Counted from the stretch's first letter, positions 1 to 10,613 are shown. The stretch: 64,000 nucleotides of DNA from Anaspis maculata (GCA_949128115.1 OX421967.1:22770635-22834634), one strand, 5' to 3'. A program made the numbers and translations. The notes: generated from the letters alone by a model not told the origin.

Positions 1-540
1 TCTTAGTGGCAGCAAAGCTAGCGTAGCAGTGTGGAGTCTCGTACACATCTGAAGGATCAGCAGAGGGTTACGACCTAACCTGTGAGGCCCGCAGAGTGCA
101 TGGGATTCTAGGTGAGGTTGCTGTGAACAACCGAAACCGGCCCGGTCGTGTAGTAGGCCGGCGTTTGAGGTGTCGGGGTGTGGGACTAAGACCCACACGC
201 TAGTGTCTGAGCCGAGCCTGCAATCCATTGCCGGGTGGGGACCGTCGCCGTCGCCCTTAATGACGAAATCAGCGGACACGGTGCAGGCAGGTGTCACCCC
301 ATGGCAGGGGGGGAGCTATACCGGGGAATGATCCTGTAATTGGGTACCTCCCGACGCCGGGGGGTTCTTGACGGTGTTCCGGCCCAAGCTTCAAGGGTAC
401 ATGGGCCTGTTTTCCTGCTACTTCAACTCCGCGGGGTGTGCACAACGACCCAGGACCTGACGACGCACATAGGGGTATTCAAGCCAAATAGCTGGACAAA
501 AGTCAATTTTGAAAAGTTGCCCTAGCTAAGCGAATTTCCC
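1..540. other. GC-rich segment of unknown nature
   Basis: This stretch is clearly richer in G and C than the DNA that follows, with runs such as GGCCCGGTCG and CCGTCGCCGTCGCCC. Reading frames are short, the longest being about 60 codons, and none resembles a known protein. It looks like a piece of a dispersed repeat, for example the 5' end of a non-LTR element, cut by the window edge. That is inference only. Confidence 0.3.
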
Positions 541-1160
541 CGTTTAATAAAGTTGAATAGTGGATGGTACATGTGATGTGGTTTTGAACTTGATCACATA
601 ACCCGTCTTGTCGTATTTCTGATCAGAAGTTGTCACTTGTTGAGAGAGAATGCGTCGCTGTAGAAAACTATCAAACAGACCTCAACTTTAGAAAAAGATT
701 TTACGTTCCATAGACAAAGTAGAAAGTTTTTGATGATGGATCTATCAGTACCAGGTATGTACTTCAGTTTAACGCAATGGATAATATTTTCATGTTTTTA
801 CTGTAAGCAGTTTCGCCACTTTCTTGTGTCAAGAATTTTGGGAAAATTTTTCGCGAATTCCAGTTTTTCAGAATTGATTTAGTTACAAGTTCTGCTGAGT
901 TCTGTGAAATGTTTCATACCATTGGAAAGAACAGACATTTCTGTGCTAGATCATAACAAAAAATCTTGCCCCTATCTGCCCTTCTTGATTTTATTGATTT
1001 TTTCTTCTAGAATCAGAAAATACAAAAATTAATGAGAATTTCAACTTTGCCACTGAATATATTCAACCTGCAAGTACTGAAAGTGGTATCAAACTGGTAT
1101 CAAACAGTGCGATATCTTTGTCAAGCTTTTTAAATGCGGAAAAAAGGACAAAAAAAAAGT
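541..1160. other. intergenic, no gene seen
   Basis: AT-rich DNA with short poly(A) and poly(T) runs. I see no coding frame and no clear repeat structure. Confidence 0.5.
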
Positions 1161-1242
1161 GACTTGGCGGAGATTCGAACCTCGGACGTTTGGATCCAAA
1201 TACTTTTGTCCAGACCATTCGACCATTTACCCCTATGTGCGA
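1161..1242 (-). repeat. tRNA-like sequence (SINE head or tRNA pseudogene)
   Basis: On the minus strand there is an A-box-like stretch (AAATGGTCGAATGG) followed by a good B box (GGTTCGAATCT), and a run of nine T directly after the 3' end, as in a Pol III unit. The anticodon arm (around GGATCC) does not fold normally, so this is more likely a tRNA-derived repeat than a working tRNA gene. Confidence 0.5.
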
Positions 1243-1990
1243 CGGTTAGGTTCTGGTGAGGGCCCCTCCGGTAGTATGGAGAACTGTGATTCCGTAGTAG
1301 AGAGATAGGAAAAATCGTTCGTTTCAGTGAACTAGTTCACTTTGAAGGTATATATGGATGAGCACCGCAGGGTACAAGGTGGGCACATCTCACCTACGCC
1401 TACTAAGATTAACAAAAATCATTTGAAATAGGTAGGTACTTGAGAGAAAAGCATCATAGAAAGGGACCAAAAAGGACCTGACATGTGGACCTAAATGCGA
1501 AAAGGCTAAGAAATTAGAAATTACTAGAAATAACCTCTTCCTCACCTTCAAGTTGGAAGTTGTCTTCTCCAAGCTCCAGTGGTTGTCACTATATTTGTTA
1601 AGTCACTAATAGTCACTCGGTACCGAGCTGCTCAGTATTCACACAGGCCTGCAAAATCTTTGACTATCGGTCTTCCACAAGAGAATTCAGACTTCAGACG
1701 TCGTTTCTCAAATTTCATGCCCGTTATAGTCGTAGGGTTATAGTTGTGGCAGTTTGATTGAAGTTAGGTATATGTCTGGGCAACCAATAATACACTCACG
1801 CTCCAAATGAACAAACTGCTTCTCTCGAGGCTTTTCTTGATTGCAAGATTAAAAAAAATTGCAGTTCTCATACTTAATATAAAAACCAGCCGAAAAACTC
1901 TCGGAAAATTAGATAAAAATTTATGAAAAATATTCGAGAACCAGTAACCTTTCCTTTTCACGGGATAATAAGCTAGAAACTCGATTAGTA
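1243..1990. other. intergenic, no gene seen
   Basis: AT-rich, with only short chance frames on both strands and no splice-consistent coding segment. Confidence 0.4.
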
Positions 1991-1994
1991 TTTA

Positions 1995-2668
1995 GGGAGC
2001 TGTCTTTAGCTTTGAAGAACCATAGCTTTGACGAGTCGTAGCTTAGAGAATTCATAGCTTAGAAGGATCATAGCTTGGAAAGTTCATAGCTTGGAAACGC
2101 TTTAGCTACGAAGAATTATATCTTGGAAGAATCATAGTTTGGAAAATTCATAGCTTCGAAAAACCATATAGCTTCGACGGGTCGTAGCTTAGATAATTCA
2201 TGGTTTGGAAGTTTCATAGCTTGGAAAGATAAAGCTTCAAAAAATGTGCGAGACGACAACACTCGAGTGCAGGGGCATTATAGTGAAGCCCAAAACCGCT
2301 TACGTTCTCAATGTTCCTCAATGATTTTGCCATCTGGATTTTGCACACCAATCTGTAGATGGATTTCGTCATCTTCAGTAAGTACTTTGGACCATTCTAA
2401 AATCTATATGATCCTATCCCGCAGAAATTAGTTTTCAACGCAACAAACTGGTTTTGGATTTGGCTAATGCCCTGTGCGCTCGGGTGTTGTTGTTTCGCGC
2501 ATTTTTTGAAACTGTGATCTTTCCAAACTGTGGACTTTCCAAGCTAAAACACTTCCAAGCTACGGTACATCGAAGCTATGCATTTTTCAAGCTTCTGATG
2601 ATTCTTCCAAGCAATGAGCTTTCGAAGCTATGGTCCTTCTGAGCTAATTTTTTCGAAGCTAAACACCC
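1995..2668. mobile_element. fold-back element with tandem-repeat arms
   Basis: The left arm (about 1995-2240) is a degenerate direct array of a roughly 17-20 bp unit containing CATAGCTTGGAAAG. The right arm (about 2515-2668) carries the same unit in opposite orientation (CTTTCCAAGCTATG). The unique core of about 270 bp has no recognised coding content. The whole could fold into a long imperfect hairpin. Confidence 0.6.
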
Positions 2669-3378
2669 CAACCCGTCGTGTCTTTCAAATTATTATTCAA
2701 CTACAGTTGGTGTCGCCAGATTTTATTGAAAGAGTGAGGGACTGTCGCCGGCGACATACGAAGTTATGTAAAGCCGCCATAATGGTCGCATCCTAGGGTT
2801 GAACTATATGATTACACAAATAAATTTGAACTTGATCGGATTAACGGCTTGGCAGTTATCGTGAGAGATTACAGACGTACACATAGACAGACGACATCAC
2901 TCTGGAAATAAGCTTACGCGACTTGGGGGACCCACGGATGGGGGACCTCAATATCCGTCGTTATCTAACACATTTTACCAAGACTGGGCACCAAATCGTT
3001 AATCCGTTAATCGTCAATCAACGAATATAACTTTCTCGTTAACTATTCAACTTTTAAGTTAACTTGAAAAATCATTAACGGACTAAAGCATCAACGACTT
3101 CCGTTACATTCAACATTCAACTTCCGTCAACTCAAGTCCGTTAACGTTAACTTGTAGCCATATTTTTGTCTTTAAAGCCCGAAATAGAAAAAGTCTGAAG
3201 GAATGTAGTGAAGTTTTCGGGGAAGTTTTTAACTGTAAAACCTGCAAAAGGATAACTCCATCGAGCCTCACAAACATTTTGAGAATCGGGCATTTTTTCT
3301 CGAGATAGGTATCCTCATTTTAACCGAGGCAAAATTTTAGGGTGGTCCACTCCAGTTTAGGCCCAATTTAGTTAAACA
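2669..3378. other. intergenic, truncated repeat fragments
   Basis: About 3000-3170 is rich in CGTTAACG-type words. Bases 3270-3370 match the right end of the fold-back at 11575-12593, sharing GGGCATTTTTTCTCGAGATA. No gene seen. Confidence 0.4.
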
Positions 3379-4558
3379 TACAGGGTGATTCATGAGTGAC
3401 CTTACATAGGCTAATGGGAGATAGAGGACTTCGAGGCGAATCAGGGTCCACTGATGAAAATTTATTTTTTCCAATGGTTACGAAGATACAGGGTGTTTTG
3501 TGTGTTTCGTATGAAACTTTGATAAGCGATATTTCTGAAACGGCCAGAGGTATTTTGTTGAAATTCACCAGTAATATTTCTCTATTAGAACTCATCCCGA
3601 AGCCATACCGGGTAAGTCAAAATCCAGGGCCGGGCTAGAAAAAAGGTGCCCCTTTTTTGTTTCATCAAAAAGTACATTTTCTGACCGCTTTTCTAAAAAG
3701 CTGCTATCGGATTCAAAAAGCTAAGGAAAAATGCTTCAAAAAACACTCTTCAATTTAGATGGCACACTTGAACCGTTTCGACAATAAAATTGAAAGTAAA
3801 ATTTGTAGGTGAGTTCCCATTTTCGACCAGACATAATCGACTCATTGTTTGATTGAATTTATCAAAATTCATTTTTTGGCTTGTCTCTGTTGAATAGAAG
3901 AGCTTGGTTGAAAGAAAAATTCTAGAGCCGACCATTTTTTTTTCATGACAAAATCGAGAGTGAAACCAAAATTAGACTCAATTTGGTGGTCAAAAAAAAA
4001 ATCTTCGGCTATGGAATTTTTCTTCTTGCAAAGCCCTTCTATTCCACAGAGACAAGCTAAAAAATGAGTTTGAATGAATTCAATCAAACAATGAGTCGAT
4101 TATATCTGATCAAAAATGGGAACTCACTCACAAATTTTGCTTACAATTTTATTGTCGAAACGGTTTAGGTGTGCCATCTGAATTGAAGAGTGATTCTTGA
4201 AGCATTTTTTCTTAGCTTTTTGAATCCGATAGCAGTTTTTCAGAAAAGCTGTCAGAAAATGTACTTTTTGATGAAACAAAAAAGGGGCGTCTTTTTTCTA
4301 GCCCGGCCCTGGATTTTGACTCACCCGGTATGGCTTCGGGATGAGTTCCAATAGAGAAATATTACTGGTGAATCTCAACAAAATACCTTTGGCCGTTTCA
4401 GAAATATCGCTCATCAAAGTTTCATACGAAACACACAAAACACCCTGTATCTTCGTAACCATTGGAGAAAATAAAATTTCTTCAGTGGATCCTGACTCGC
4501 CTCGAAGTCCTCTATCTCCCATTAGCCTATGTAAGGTCACTCATGAATCACCCTGTAT
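3379..4558. mobile_element. fold-back (palindromic) DNA element
   Basis: The left half (from TACAGGGTGATTCATGAGTG) is repeated as its reverse complement in the right half, ending CACTCATGAATCACCCTGTA. Arms are over 500 bp and the apex is near 3970. Both ends show TACAGGGTG. A related one-arm copy lies at 43222-44745. The 80 to 110-codon frames are mirror images in the two arms and are not genes. Transposase is absent, so any mobility would depend on another element. Confidence 0.75.
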
Positions 4559-4955
4559 AAATGCTGGTGTAGGTACCTATCATAATTTCTCCGCTTTCAA
4601 TGTGGTGTTCGGGTGGTTTCGGAGATTATTATTTGGTTCACAAAATGAAAAGTTACTAACGGTTCAACGTTAGCTTCCATTACATTTTAAATCAATTAAT
4701 CGATTAACGCCGATTAACGAAATTGACTTTTGGGTTAACGTAACTCAACTTTTTCGTTAACGGTGCCCACGCCCACCTTTGCATTTTTCAGCACGCTGCA
4801 CGATCACAATACTTTTACTTCCATTAGAGTCGGATTCTGTGTATTATTCAAATACCTACATTTTTTGAATCGATGTTCGTATACCAAAACTTTTCTTTCG
4901 GGATTCGAAAGTGTCTGTGAAATTTTACATTTGCGCTAAAGTAATGTGTTTTTGC
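4559..4955. other. intergenic, no gene seen
   Basis: AT-rich DNA with GTTAACG-type words similar to 3000-3170; no coding signal. Confidence 0.4.
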
Positions 4956-5202
4956 TAAGCTGGAATGATGTATTTACCGTCAAGAGTATGTATACTATTT
5001 TACTCACAACCATGTACCTACTCAGCTTGCAGGATTACAGGCGTTCAAAAGTTGAAATATGAAAACTAAATTTTTGTCATAACTTCCAGATAGGCCGATT
5101 AATTTTGCTGAAACGTAATTCAGGAAATACTGATTAACACACTTATTGTTTGGTTGGATTGAGGGTTGGATGCATATTTTGAAATTTCCCTTCTAAAGCT
5201 AC

Positions 5203-5348
5203 TATGGCGCGATGTGACGGAGAAAAAGTGTCGGCCCTGACCGGGACTCGAACTCGGGTCTTCCATTTGCCGGATGGATACTCTAACCACTAAGCTATCG
5301 AGGGAGACAACAGTCCCTCCGTCACATGCCCATATGAGAGCCGTCACA
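5203..5348 (-). repeat. 3' LTR of the TRIM-like element
   Basis: Direct repeat of 5576-5720. Its B box arm is slightly worn (CCGAG against CCCGG), and the LTR carries the same T5 stretch at 5223-5227. Confidence 0.75.
5233..5304 (-). repeat. tRNA-like sequence in the 3' LTR
   Basis: Minus strand: A box TAGCTTAGTGGTTAGAG and B box GAGTTCGAGTCCC. The anticodon arm TCCAT-CCGGCAA-ATGGA is a perfect 5-bp stem with a 7-base loop (anticodon GGC, position 33 is C rather than the usual U). A TTTTT run follows. Probably a tRNA-derived promoter rather than a working tRNA. Confidence 0.65.
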
Positions 5349-5351
5349 GTA

Positions 5352-5361
5352 CTCCCCCTCC
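5352..5361 (-). promoter_or_regulatory. polypurine tract candidate
   Basis: GGAGGGGGAG on the minus strand, three bases before the 3' LTR. This is the expected place for plus-strand priming. Confidence 0.55.
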
Positions 5362-5559
5362 AGAGACGTCGTTCGTCCCGTATGTACCCCTGCGTTCGCC
5401 GTACTTATGGATCATTGACCGTTGTTCAGTACCCCCCACCTAGGGCGACGGATAGGACGTGGGTGGACGTAGGACAGGGAAGTGGCGGTGCTGTTTACTT
5501 GTTTGTTGCTTGCTTTGTACCTCTTTGCCTGAGTTGCATGTTGCGTGCGTGCTGCTTTT

Positions 5560-5573
5560 GTTCGGGGTCACCA
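5560..5573 (-). promoter_or_regulatory. primer-binding site candidate
   Basis: Minus strand TGGTGACCCCGA begins two bases after the 5' LTR. The leading TGG complements a tRNA CCA end, as in retroviral-type priming. The donor tRNA is not identified. Confidence 0.6.
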
Positions 5574-5575
5574 TT

Positions 5576-5720
5576 TATGGCGCGATGTGACGGAGAAAAA
5601 GTGTGACCCTGACCGGGACTCGAACCCGGGTCTTCCATTTGCCGGATGGATACTCTAACCACTAAGCTATCGGGGGAGACAACAGTCCCTCCGTCACATG
5701 CCCATATGAGAGCCGCCACA
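5576..5720 (-). repeat. 5' LTR of the TRIM-like element
   Basis: Direct repeat of 5203-5348. It contains a full tRNA-like unit (about 5606-5676) with T-arm stem CCGGG/CCCGG and a T5 run at 5596-5600. Confidence 0.75.
5606..5676 (-). repeat. tRNA-like sequence in the 5' LTR
   Basis: Better preserved than the 3' copy: the T arm is perfect (CCGGG-TTCGAGT-CCCGG), the anticodon stem TCCAT/ATGGA is perfect and about five of seven acceptor pairs form. A T5 terminator lies a few bases downstream. Confidence 0.65.
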
Positions 5721-5819
5721 CTACCATTTCTTCACTTTCTCGGTAGGTCGGCAATGGGTCACTTCCCGACTTCCTACTAGGTATGTAATGAATCAATCAC
5801 CATAGTGGTTGTGAGTAAA

Positions 5820-6243
5820 AATAATTTTTGCAATTATTTTCCTCCAAAAGGAGGGTCATCCAATCTGCAATCATGGCGGATCTTCTCTCTTTTCCCCTAC
5901 TTACCTTCACAGTTGTTGCTAGATTCCTCGTCAGTAAATAGAGAAATTGTCAAGTCTCTGAATAAGTTATATTTCAGCCATTACATAATATTATAATATG
6001 TATAGGTACCGAGCTCGGTACCGAGGTACCACCCACCAACTTCGCCACTAGCCTATATAGGTAGGTATACTTATTACATACCTACTACATGCATACAAAC
6101 ATTACCACCACTCATGAGTTTGATATGGTAGACCTCTACAATAATATCAAGGAGTACATGAAATCAAATAATCAATAGTATATTACATACCGAGACGGGA
6201 AATACATCATTACTGCTGAGGGCACAGAGAGCCTCCTAGCCCG
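5820..6243. other. intergenic, no gene seen
   Basis: AT-rich with TAGGTACC-type words. The copy 1 repeat ends before it and copy 2 begins after it. Confidence 0.4.
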
Positions 6244-6567
6244 AAGCTAGAATGATGTATTTACCGTCGAGAGTATGTATACTATTTTACTCACAACCAT
6301 GTACTCAGCTTGCAGGATTACAGGCCTTCAAAAGTTGAAATCTGAAAATTAACTTTTTTTCATAACTTCAAGATAGGCCGATTAATTTTGCTGAAACGTG
6401 GTTCAGGAAATACTGATTAACACACTTATTGTTTGGTTGGATGCATATTTTGAAATTTCCCTTCTAAAGCTACCTTTTCTTCACTTTCTCGGGAGGTCGG
6501 CAATGGGTCACTTCCCGACCTCCTACAGGTATGTAATGAATCAATTACCATAGTGGTTGTGAGTAAA
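6244..6567. repeat. repeat copy 2, uninterrupted (empty site)
   Basis: Matches 4956-5202 plus 5721-5819 and runs straight through the point (GCTACCTTTTC near 6470) at which copy 1 carries the LTR-type insertion. It therefore serves as a paralogous empty site. Confidence 0.75.
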
Positions 6568-7251
6568 TTAATAAATGGATACCTACTTACCTCACGATGC
6601 GGGTGATAAATTGGAAAGGTTACGCTGGAATTTGATTATGTATAGATACCTAGGTAAGTAAGGTTCTATCGAAGATATTGGGTGACAGGCATAAAAGGTA
6701 TATAGTGTGTTCAACCCTAGTGTGATTCTGGTTGGCTGGGAGTCTCGCCACGCGACGCATTCGGAAAAGAGAAATTCAGGAAATCATAGCACACTTGAAT
6801 CCGAGCTTGAATCACACTGGGGTTGAATGTACTATAGTAGATGCTAATGAGACTACGGTTCTGCGGAAGTTGCTAAAGAAATATGCTTGACAACTTAGAA
6901 AACGTAGTAGTAGTATCTACTTCGTTTTATGCTTACGACCCATTGTACCTATTCATTATTTCTGTCATATGAGTTTAATAAGCTACTCGTATGAGCTACC
7001 TTACTATAAAATACAGCCGAGTTCAAAAGAGAGGCCAGCCATTCCAAGGTCGACCCCATCAAGTTTGACCACCTTATCATTCCTCCTTATGAATTCTAAA
7101 TTTCTTTATTCTATCCGTCACTCCAACTACACCAGTGAGGGCGCTGCGAGAGGTGGACAAAATGGTGAATTGAATTGTAAGTGGAAAGTGGTAAAAGGCC
7201 TTTGTTCGCGGCTGCTATGTGATTGCCAGTCTTTGGATATCAGATCCACTT
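6568..7251. other. intergenic with a small palindrome
   Basis: About 6715-6835 is a short inverted repeat whose ends read TTCAACCCTAGTGTGATTC and GAATCACACTGGGGTTGAA. A 94-codon plus-strand frame (6969-7253) has no recognisable domain and I do not call it. Confidence 0.4.
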
Positions 7252-7474
7252 AACTATATCCCGTTCACTGTTTATTTTCAGTAGAATGACTTTTTGTAGC
7301 AAAAATTAAGTGACAAGCTACGGGGCTACGGCTGCCGGCTGATGGCACCTACAAAGTTTTGGAGCTAAACTATCGGCGGCCAACAGCCGTATCCTCCCAG
7401 CGCTCCAGCTTGTCACCTAATTTTTGCTCCAAAAAGTAATTCTACTGAAAATAGAACGTGAACGGGATATAGTA
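7252..7474. mobile_element. MITE, palindromic
   Basis: The terminal inverted repeats run ACTATATCCCGTTCACG inward to the TAGAATGACTTTTTG region; the right end is the complement (AACGTGAACGGGATATAGT). The core is GC-richer. A shorter relative is at 11442-11566. No coding capacity. Confidence 0.65.
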
Positions 7475-8516
7475 GTACCTTCCCTATGGCCTTATTCTTA
7501 TGTAAATACCATAGTTTTTTTTATTATTCGTTTATTTAACGTTGGCCAATTTTTGCAACGATACCTAACACCGACGCCGGTGGATGCTTTCCTCCACTAT
7601 ACCGGAAATTTTGGCGAACCCCTGTGTGTTTCAAAACAGGGTAGGGATTTTTAACAAACACCAACATCGTATGGGGTCGGCACCATCATTCGTATTTTAC
7701 GTGCTATGCGACACACACTGCATTTAGCAAGCATTCCAATTAAAGCAAGAAGCTTGTTTTTGAGGCGAAAATCCGTCCCCGGCGGAGATCGAACCCGCGA
7801 CCTCTGGAGTGGTAGTCGAACGCGCTAACTACCACATCACAAGCTCCTCAATACCATAGCCATAGTCAATCACTTTGATTATTTATAGAACAGAACTTTT
7901 CTATTTCTATATTTTTTTAGTGACTCACACTGCTCTGTGTACATGTACAACTGTACCTACCTACCTAAGTACCTACCCAATATAACCACATAAGGTGAGG
8001 TTCTCTTGTGAATTCGGCTGTAAGTATCTACATGTTGATACATATACAGCTCACTATGTACTCTAGCTCAAGCTTCCAGTGTTGTTTCGTATCCAAGTTG
8101 TTCGCAAGTCAAAAAAGTCTAGAAAAAAACTCGTGCCGGGTTGTTGACAGATCCTGACAGATGAAAAATAGAAGAAAAAAGTTTCACCAAAGAGTTGACA
8201 CGTTTTTAACGCAAACACGCTGTTAAATGCTTTTTGTTCTGACCAGTGCTAATTGATTGACCACGGAAAATACGTAAAATCCAAACAAACACCGATCATT
8301 TCTCCATTGATTGATATGAAACCAAAATTTACATTGGTCAAGTGGCCAATCCACCCAAAAAAATCTTGAATCAGCTTTTCCTCAATCAACTTTTTTGGTG
8401 GAACCCACGGATAGTATAATGATAATAATACGTATGATAATATCTATATTAATTATAAATAGGCACCTATCTTAAAATAAAATAACTACATTATTCAAAC
8501 AAGAAACATCAGTCTT
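7475..8516. other. intergenic with one tRNA-like sequence
   Basis: Apart from the tRNA-like sequence at 7774-7849 I see nothing coding. Confidence 0.4.
7774..7849 (-). repeat. tRNA-like sequence
   Basis: Minus strand: A-box-like TGATGTGGTAGTTAGCGCG, B box GGGTTCGATCTCC, then TTTT shortly after. The anticodon arm is not convincing, so this is called a tRNA-derived repeat or pseudogene. Confidence 0.45.
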
Positions 8517-8803
8517 ATTTCTCCCAGTCTTGGAACAAGTCTTTCAGTTGAGTAGACAGAACCCTATCAGTATCAATAATTCCAATATGTACAGTGTAAA
8601 GCATTATTAAGATATTTTTTTGATTATCAAATGTCAAATCTGCACAGGATGTTTCCAAAAAGCTCCAAAAATTGTAAAGCAAATACACCAGGGATCTCTC
8701 AGGACGACTGAATTGCTAAGGCTCTTTCTCTTCCAGTGTTACCACGCAAATTTCATGTCTGAGGCGTAGCTTGCCAAATACGGCTACCTGATGAATTGCC
8801 ATG
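8517..8803 (-). pseudogene. possible extra exon(s) of the ankyrin gene, with an in-frame TAG
   Basis: On the minus strand a frame runs from an AG at about 8803 (after a T9 tract) through roughly 30 codons, ending GEEKEP-like residues, then TAG. It continues in the same frame for about 65 more codons to a TAA at 8517-8519, ending FQDWEK. Roughly 95 codons with a single stop is unusual in this AT-rich DNA, but I recognise no domain. It could be a terminal exon of the ankyrin gene plus 3' UTR, a decayed gene, or chance. Confidence 0.25.
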
Positions 8804-8966
8804 TGATTGTCACGTACAGCCACAAAAAAAAATCACAGCCAAACTTTAAACATAATAGGTGGATTCCAACTGGTTATGTAAAAGTACCTAAGTACCTATA
8901 TTATAGCTTCACGTAACAAATGTGAAATTTGAAAACACCCTGCTTGACGTATGGTATACCTACAAC

Positions 8967-9213
8967 CTATTCAATATTATTGTGATGCGTAGAAACTCGT
9001 TCTCCATTTTTATGTTCAAACATTTCCCAGGTTCACTTAAGACCTCCTTGGCAAACCAAATACTCTATCATTGTATCGTCTTTTCTTTCTTCAGCCATGC
9101 ATAGAGCAGTCTTTCCGTTTCTGTTTCTCCTGTTGACATCAGCACCGGCCTCAACCAAACATTTTGCAATGCCCATGTGTCTGTGCGATGCCGCTAGCAT
9201 CAATGGAGTGTAG
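8967..9213 (-). CDS. ankyrin gene exon 2
   Basis: The acceptor is TTTTCAG at 9214-9220. The exon encodes repeat five (YTPLMLAAS) and repeat six (GKTALCMAEE), then a non-repeat tail to TAG at 8967-8969. The tail may instead be intron if a donor is used earlier. Confidence 0.65.
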
Positions 9214-10613
9214 CTGAAAATTTCAAATGAATTAGCATAATTCCGATGTGTCAGGTCTGCTTATCTGCTACACGCATAAAAAGACTGAAAAAGGATTGAC
9301 GGTTCAATTATACCAATAATAGGAATCTGTATTACACAACAAACGTTTTATGAACGAGGCTTGCCGAGTTTCAGGAAGTTACACGAACGCGATAAATAAG
9401 ACACTTTCTAGCGAGTTATGTACAATATTTTTCCTACGAACGCCAAAAAAAAGAATGTTTTTTCAAAAATTATTCGAATTTGGTCAATAACAATAGGTGC
9501 TTTTCTTTTTCAATCTGAACTAAGTATTCTGACCTAAGTTGTTAGTGGTATCTCACTTTCGCACATGTGACTTCTCGCTCTTTCTCTCTCTAACTTAGAT
9601 CAGATCAGTGAGTTTTGTGGTAAAAGGAAAGCACCTAATGTCATGATGCCGCAAATGATATGTCAATCAAAGCCGCCTCCCATGAAGCGCAGTACGTAGG
9701 TACATGGCCGTTCATGTGGATTCTGGTGCAAAATTTCAGCAATAACGAGTAATGCTGATGATGTTGAAGATTTTATTCCATTCAGGTTAATTATGACTAA
9801 ATAATGTTTTGGTTCAAGGGGGTTATAATTCCCAAGGGATTTATGAAATTAATAATTCCTTCCAGGGTTACTGTGAATCCATAATTCCCTCTAGCTCATG
9901 CTAACTGCCAGAATCGACAAATTACTTTGGAAAACTCTGTAACCGTCTCAATGAGAAAAAGTCTGTTCGGTATGGAATAAAACCATCTACCTATAGATTA
10001 CTGGAATTATCAGATGGCAATAACCTCGGGCAACCTATGCCTCACGGGCCCTCAAGGGCCCTCAGGGTAGTCTGTTGCCTTCGGTATTCACCATCGTTAT
10101 AATTTCCTTTCCTTGATACATAAATAGCTATTAATGTTATTACTTCTCGTTGTCTTCGAAATTGAGATCACTCCCGGCGGCGACCAGACACTTGACAATC
10201 TCCAAGTACCGGTACCGGATCGCCACGATCAGCGGCGTCTCCCCGAGCCTGTCCACCCTGTTGACGAGCGCGCCTTTTTTCACCAGAAACTTGACGATGT
10301 CGGTGCTGCCTTGTCTGATGCAGTAGTTCAGCGGGAAGTCGTCGTTGGAAGGTCTGTTGATGTCGCATCCGGCGTAGACCAGACGTTCGGCTATGCCGTA
10401 GTGCTTTCCTTTCAGCGCGTTCATCAGCGGCGTCTCGCCCGTTTTGTCCTCCTGGTCCATGTCGATGCCGCTGTTGAGCAATGTCAAGACCGTTTCCAGT
10501 TTACCGCTCAAGCAGGCCTGAGAAAGGGCTGCGCATTCGTTGCTGGAGTTGAGCGCGTATGCCATTGCGCGGATTTCGGAGGCTGCGCGGATATTGTCGA
10601 GGCTGTAAACCAT
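8967..10613 (-). CDS. ankyrin-repeat protein, two exons
   Basis: Exon 1 is 10613-10144 (ATG, preceded in frame by TGA) and exon 2 is 9213-8967 (TAG). They join across a GT/AG intron of 930 nt in phase 2. The product has about 239 residues with six ankyrin repeats from around residue 26 to 215: TGETPL, DDFPL, LGETPL, NYTPLM and GKTALC starts, each followed by a leucine-rich helix and a G-D-N type loop. The first repeat (AALSQACLSG) is the capping one. Ankyrin repeats bind other proteins; I see no second domain that fixes a function. The tail after the last repeat is uncertain and could be spliced on to 8517-8803. The exon 1 DNA is strikingly GC-rich compared with its surroundings. Confidence 0.75.
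9214..10143 (-). other. ankyrin gene intron
   Basis: AT-rich intron with donor GTAATA and acceptor CAG. No nested gene is seen; 10020-10090 holds a short GGGCCCTCAAGGGCCCTCA repeat. Confidence 0.6.
10144..10613 (-). CDS. ankyrin gene exon 1
   Basis: Starts at ATG 10613-10611 with an in-frame TGA twelve bases upstream, and ends at GAGAA before GTAATA. It carries repeats one to four. The opposite strand is also open for 164 codons here, which is a shadow of GC-rich coding DNA. Confidence 0.75.

Larger units (their letters stand above)
5203..5720 (-). mobile_element. TRIM-like LTR retrotransposon with tRNA-like LTRs
   Basis: The element is 518 bp. Read on the minus strand it has a 5' LTR (5576-5720), a 227-bp interior and a 3' LTR (5203-5348). 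The LTRs are about 145 bp with roughly five differences. They begin TGTGGCG or TGTGACG and end CGCCATA. A primer-binding-site candidate TGGTGACCCCGA starts two bases inside the 5' LTR, and a polypurine tract GGAGGGGGAG lies just before the 3' LTR. The flanking duplication is CTAC (5199-5202 and 5721-5724). The interior has no coding capacity, so this is a non-autonomous terminal-repeat element in miniature. Each LTR holds a tRNA-like unit. Confidence 0.8.
4956..5819. repeat. repeat copy 1, interrupted by an LTR-type insertion
   Basis: Bases 4956-5202 and 5721-5819 together match 6244-6567 closely (AATGATGTATTTACCGTC at one end, ATAGTGGTTGTGAGTAAA at the other). The 5203-5720 element splits this copy, and the second copy shows the uninterrupted junction. 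Confidence 0.75.

Noticed and set aside
3396..4540. Mirror-image 80-codon frames
   Set aside because: They are the two arms of one fold-back element, with no coding domain.
5233..5676. A pair of working tRNA genes
   Set aside because: C at position 33, imperfect acceptor stems and their place inside direct repeats with PBS and PPT point to LTR content.
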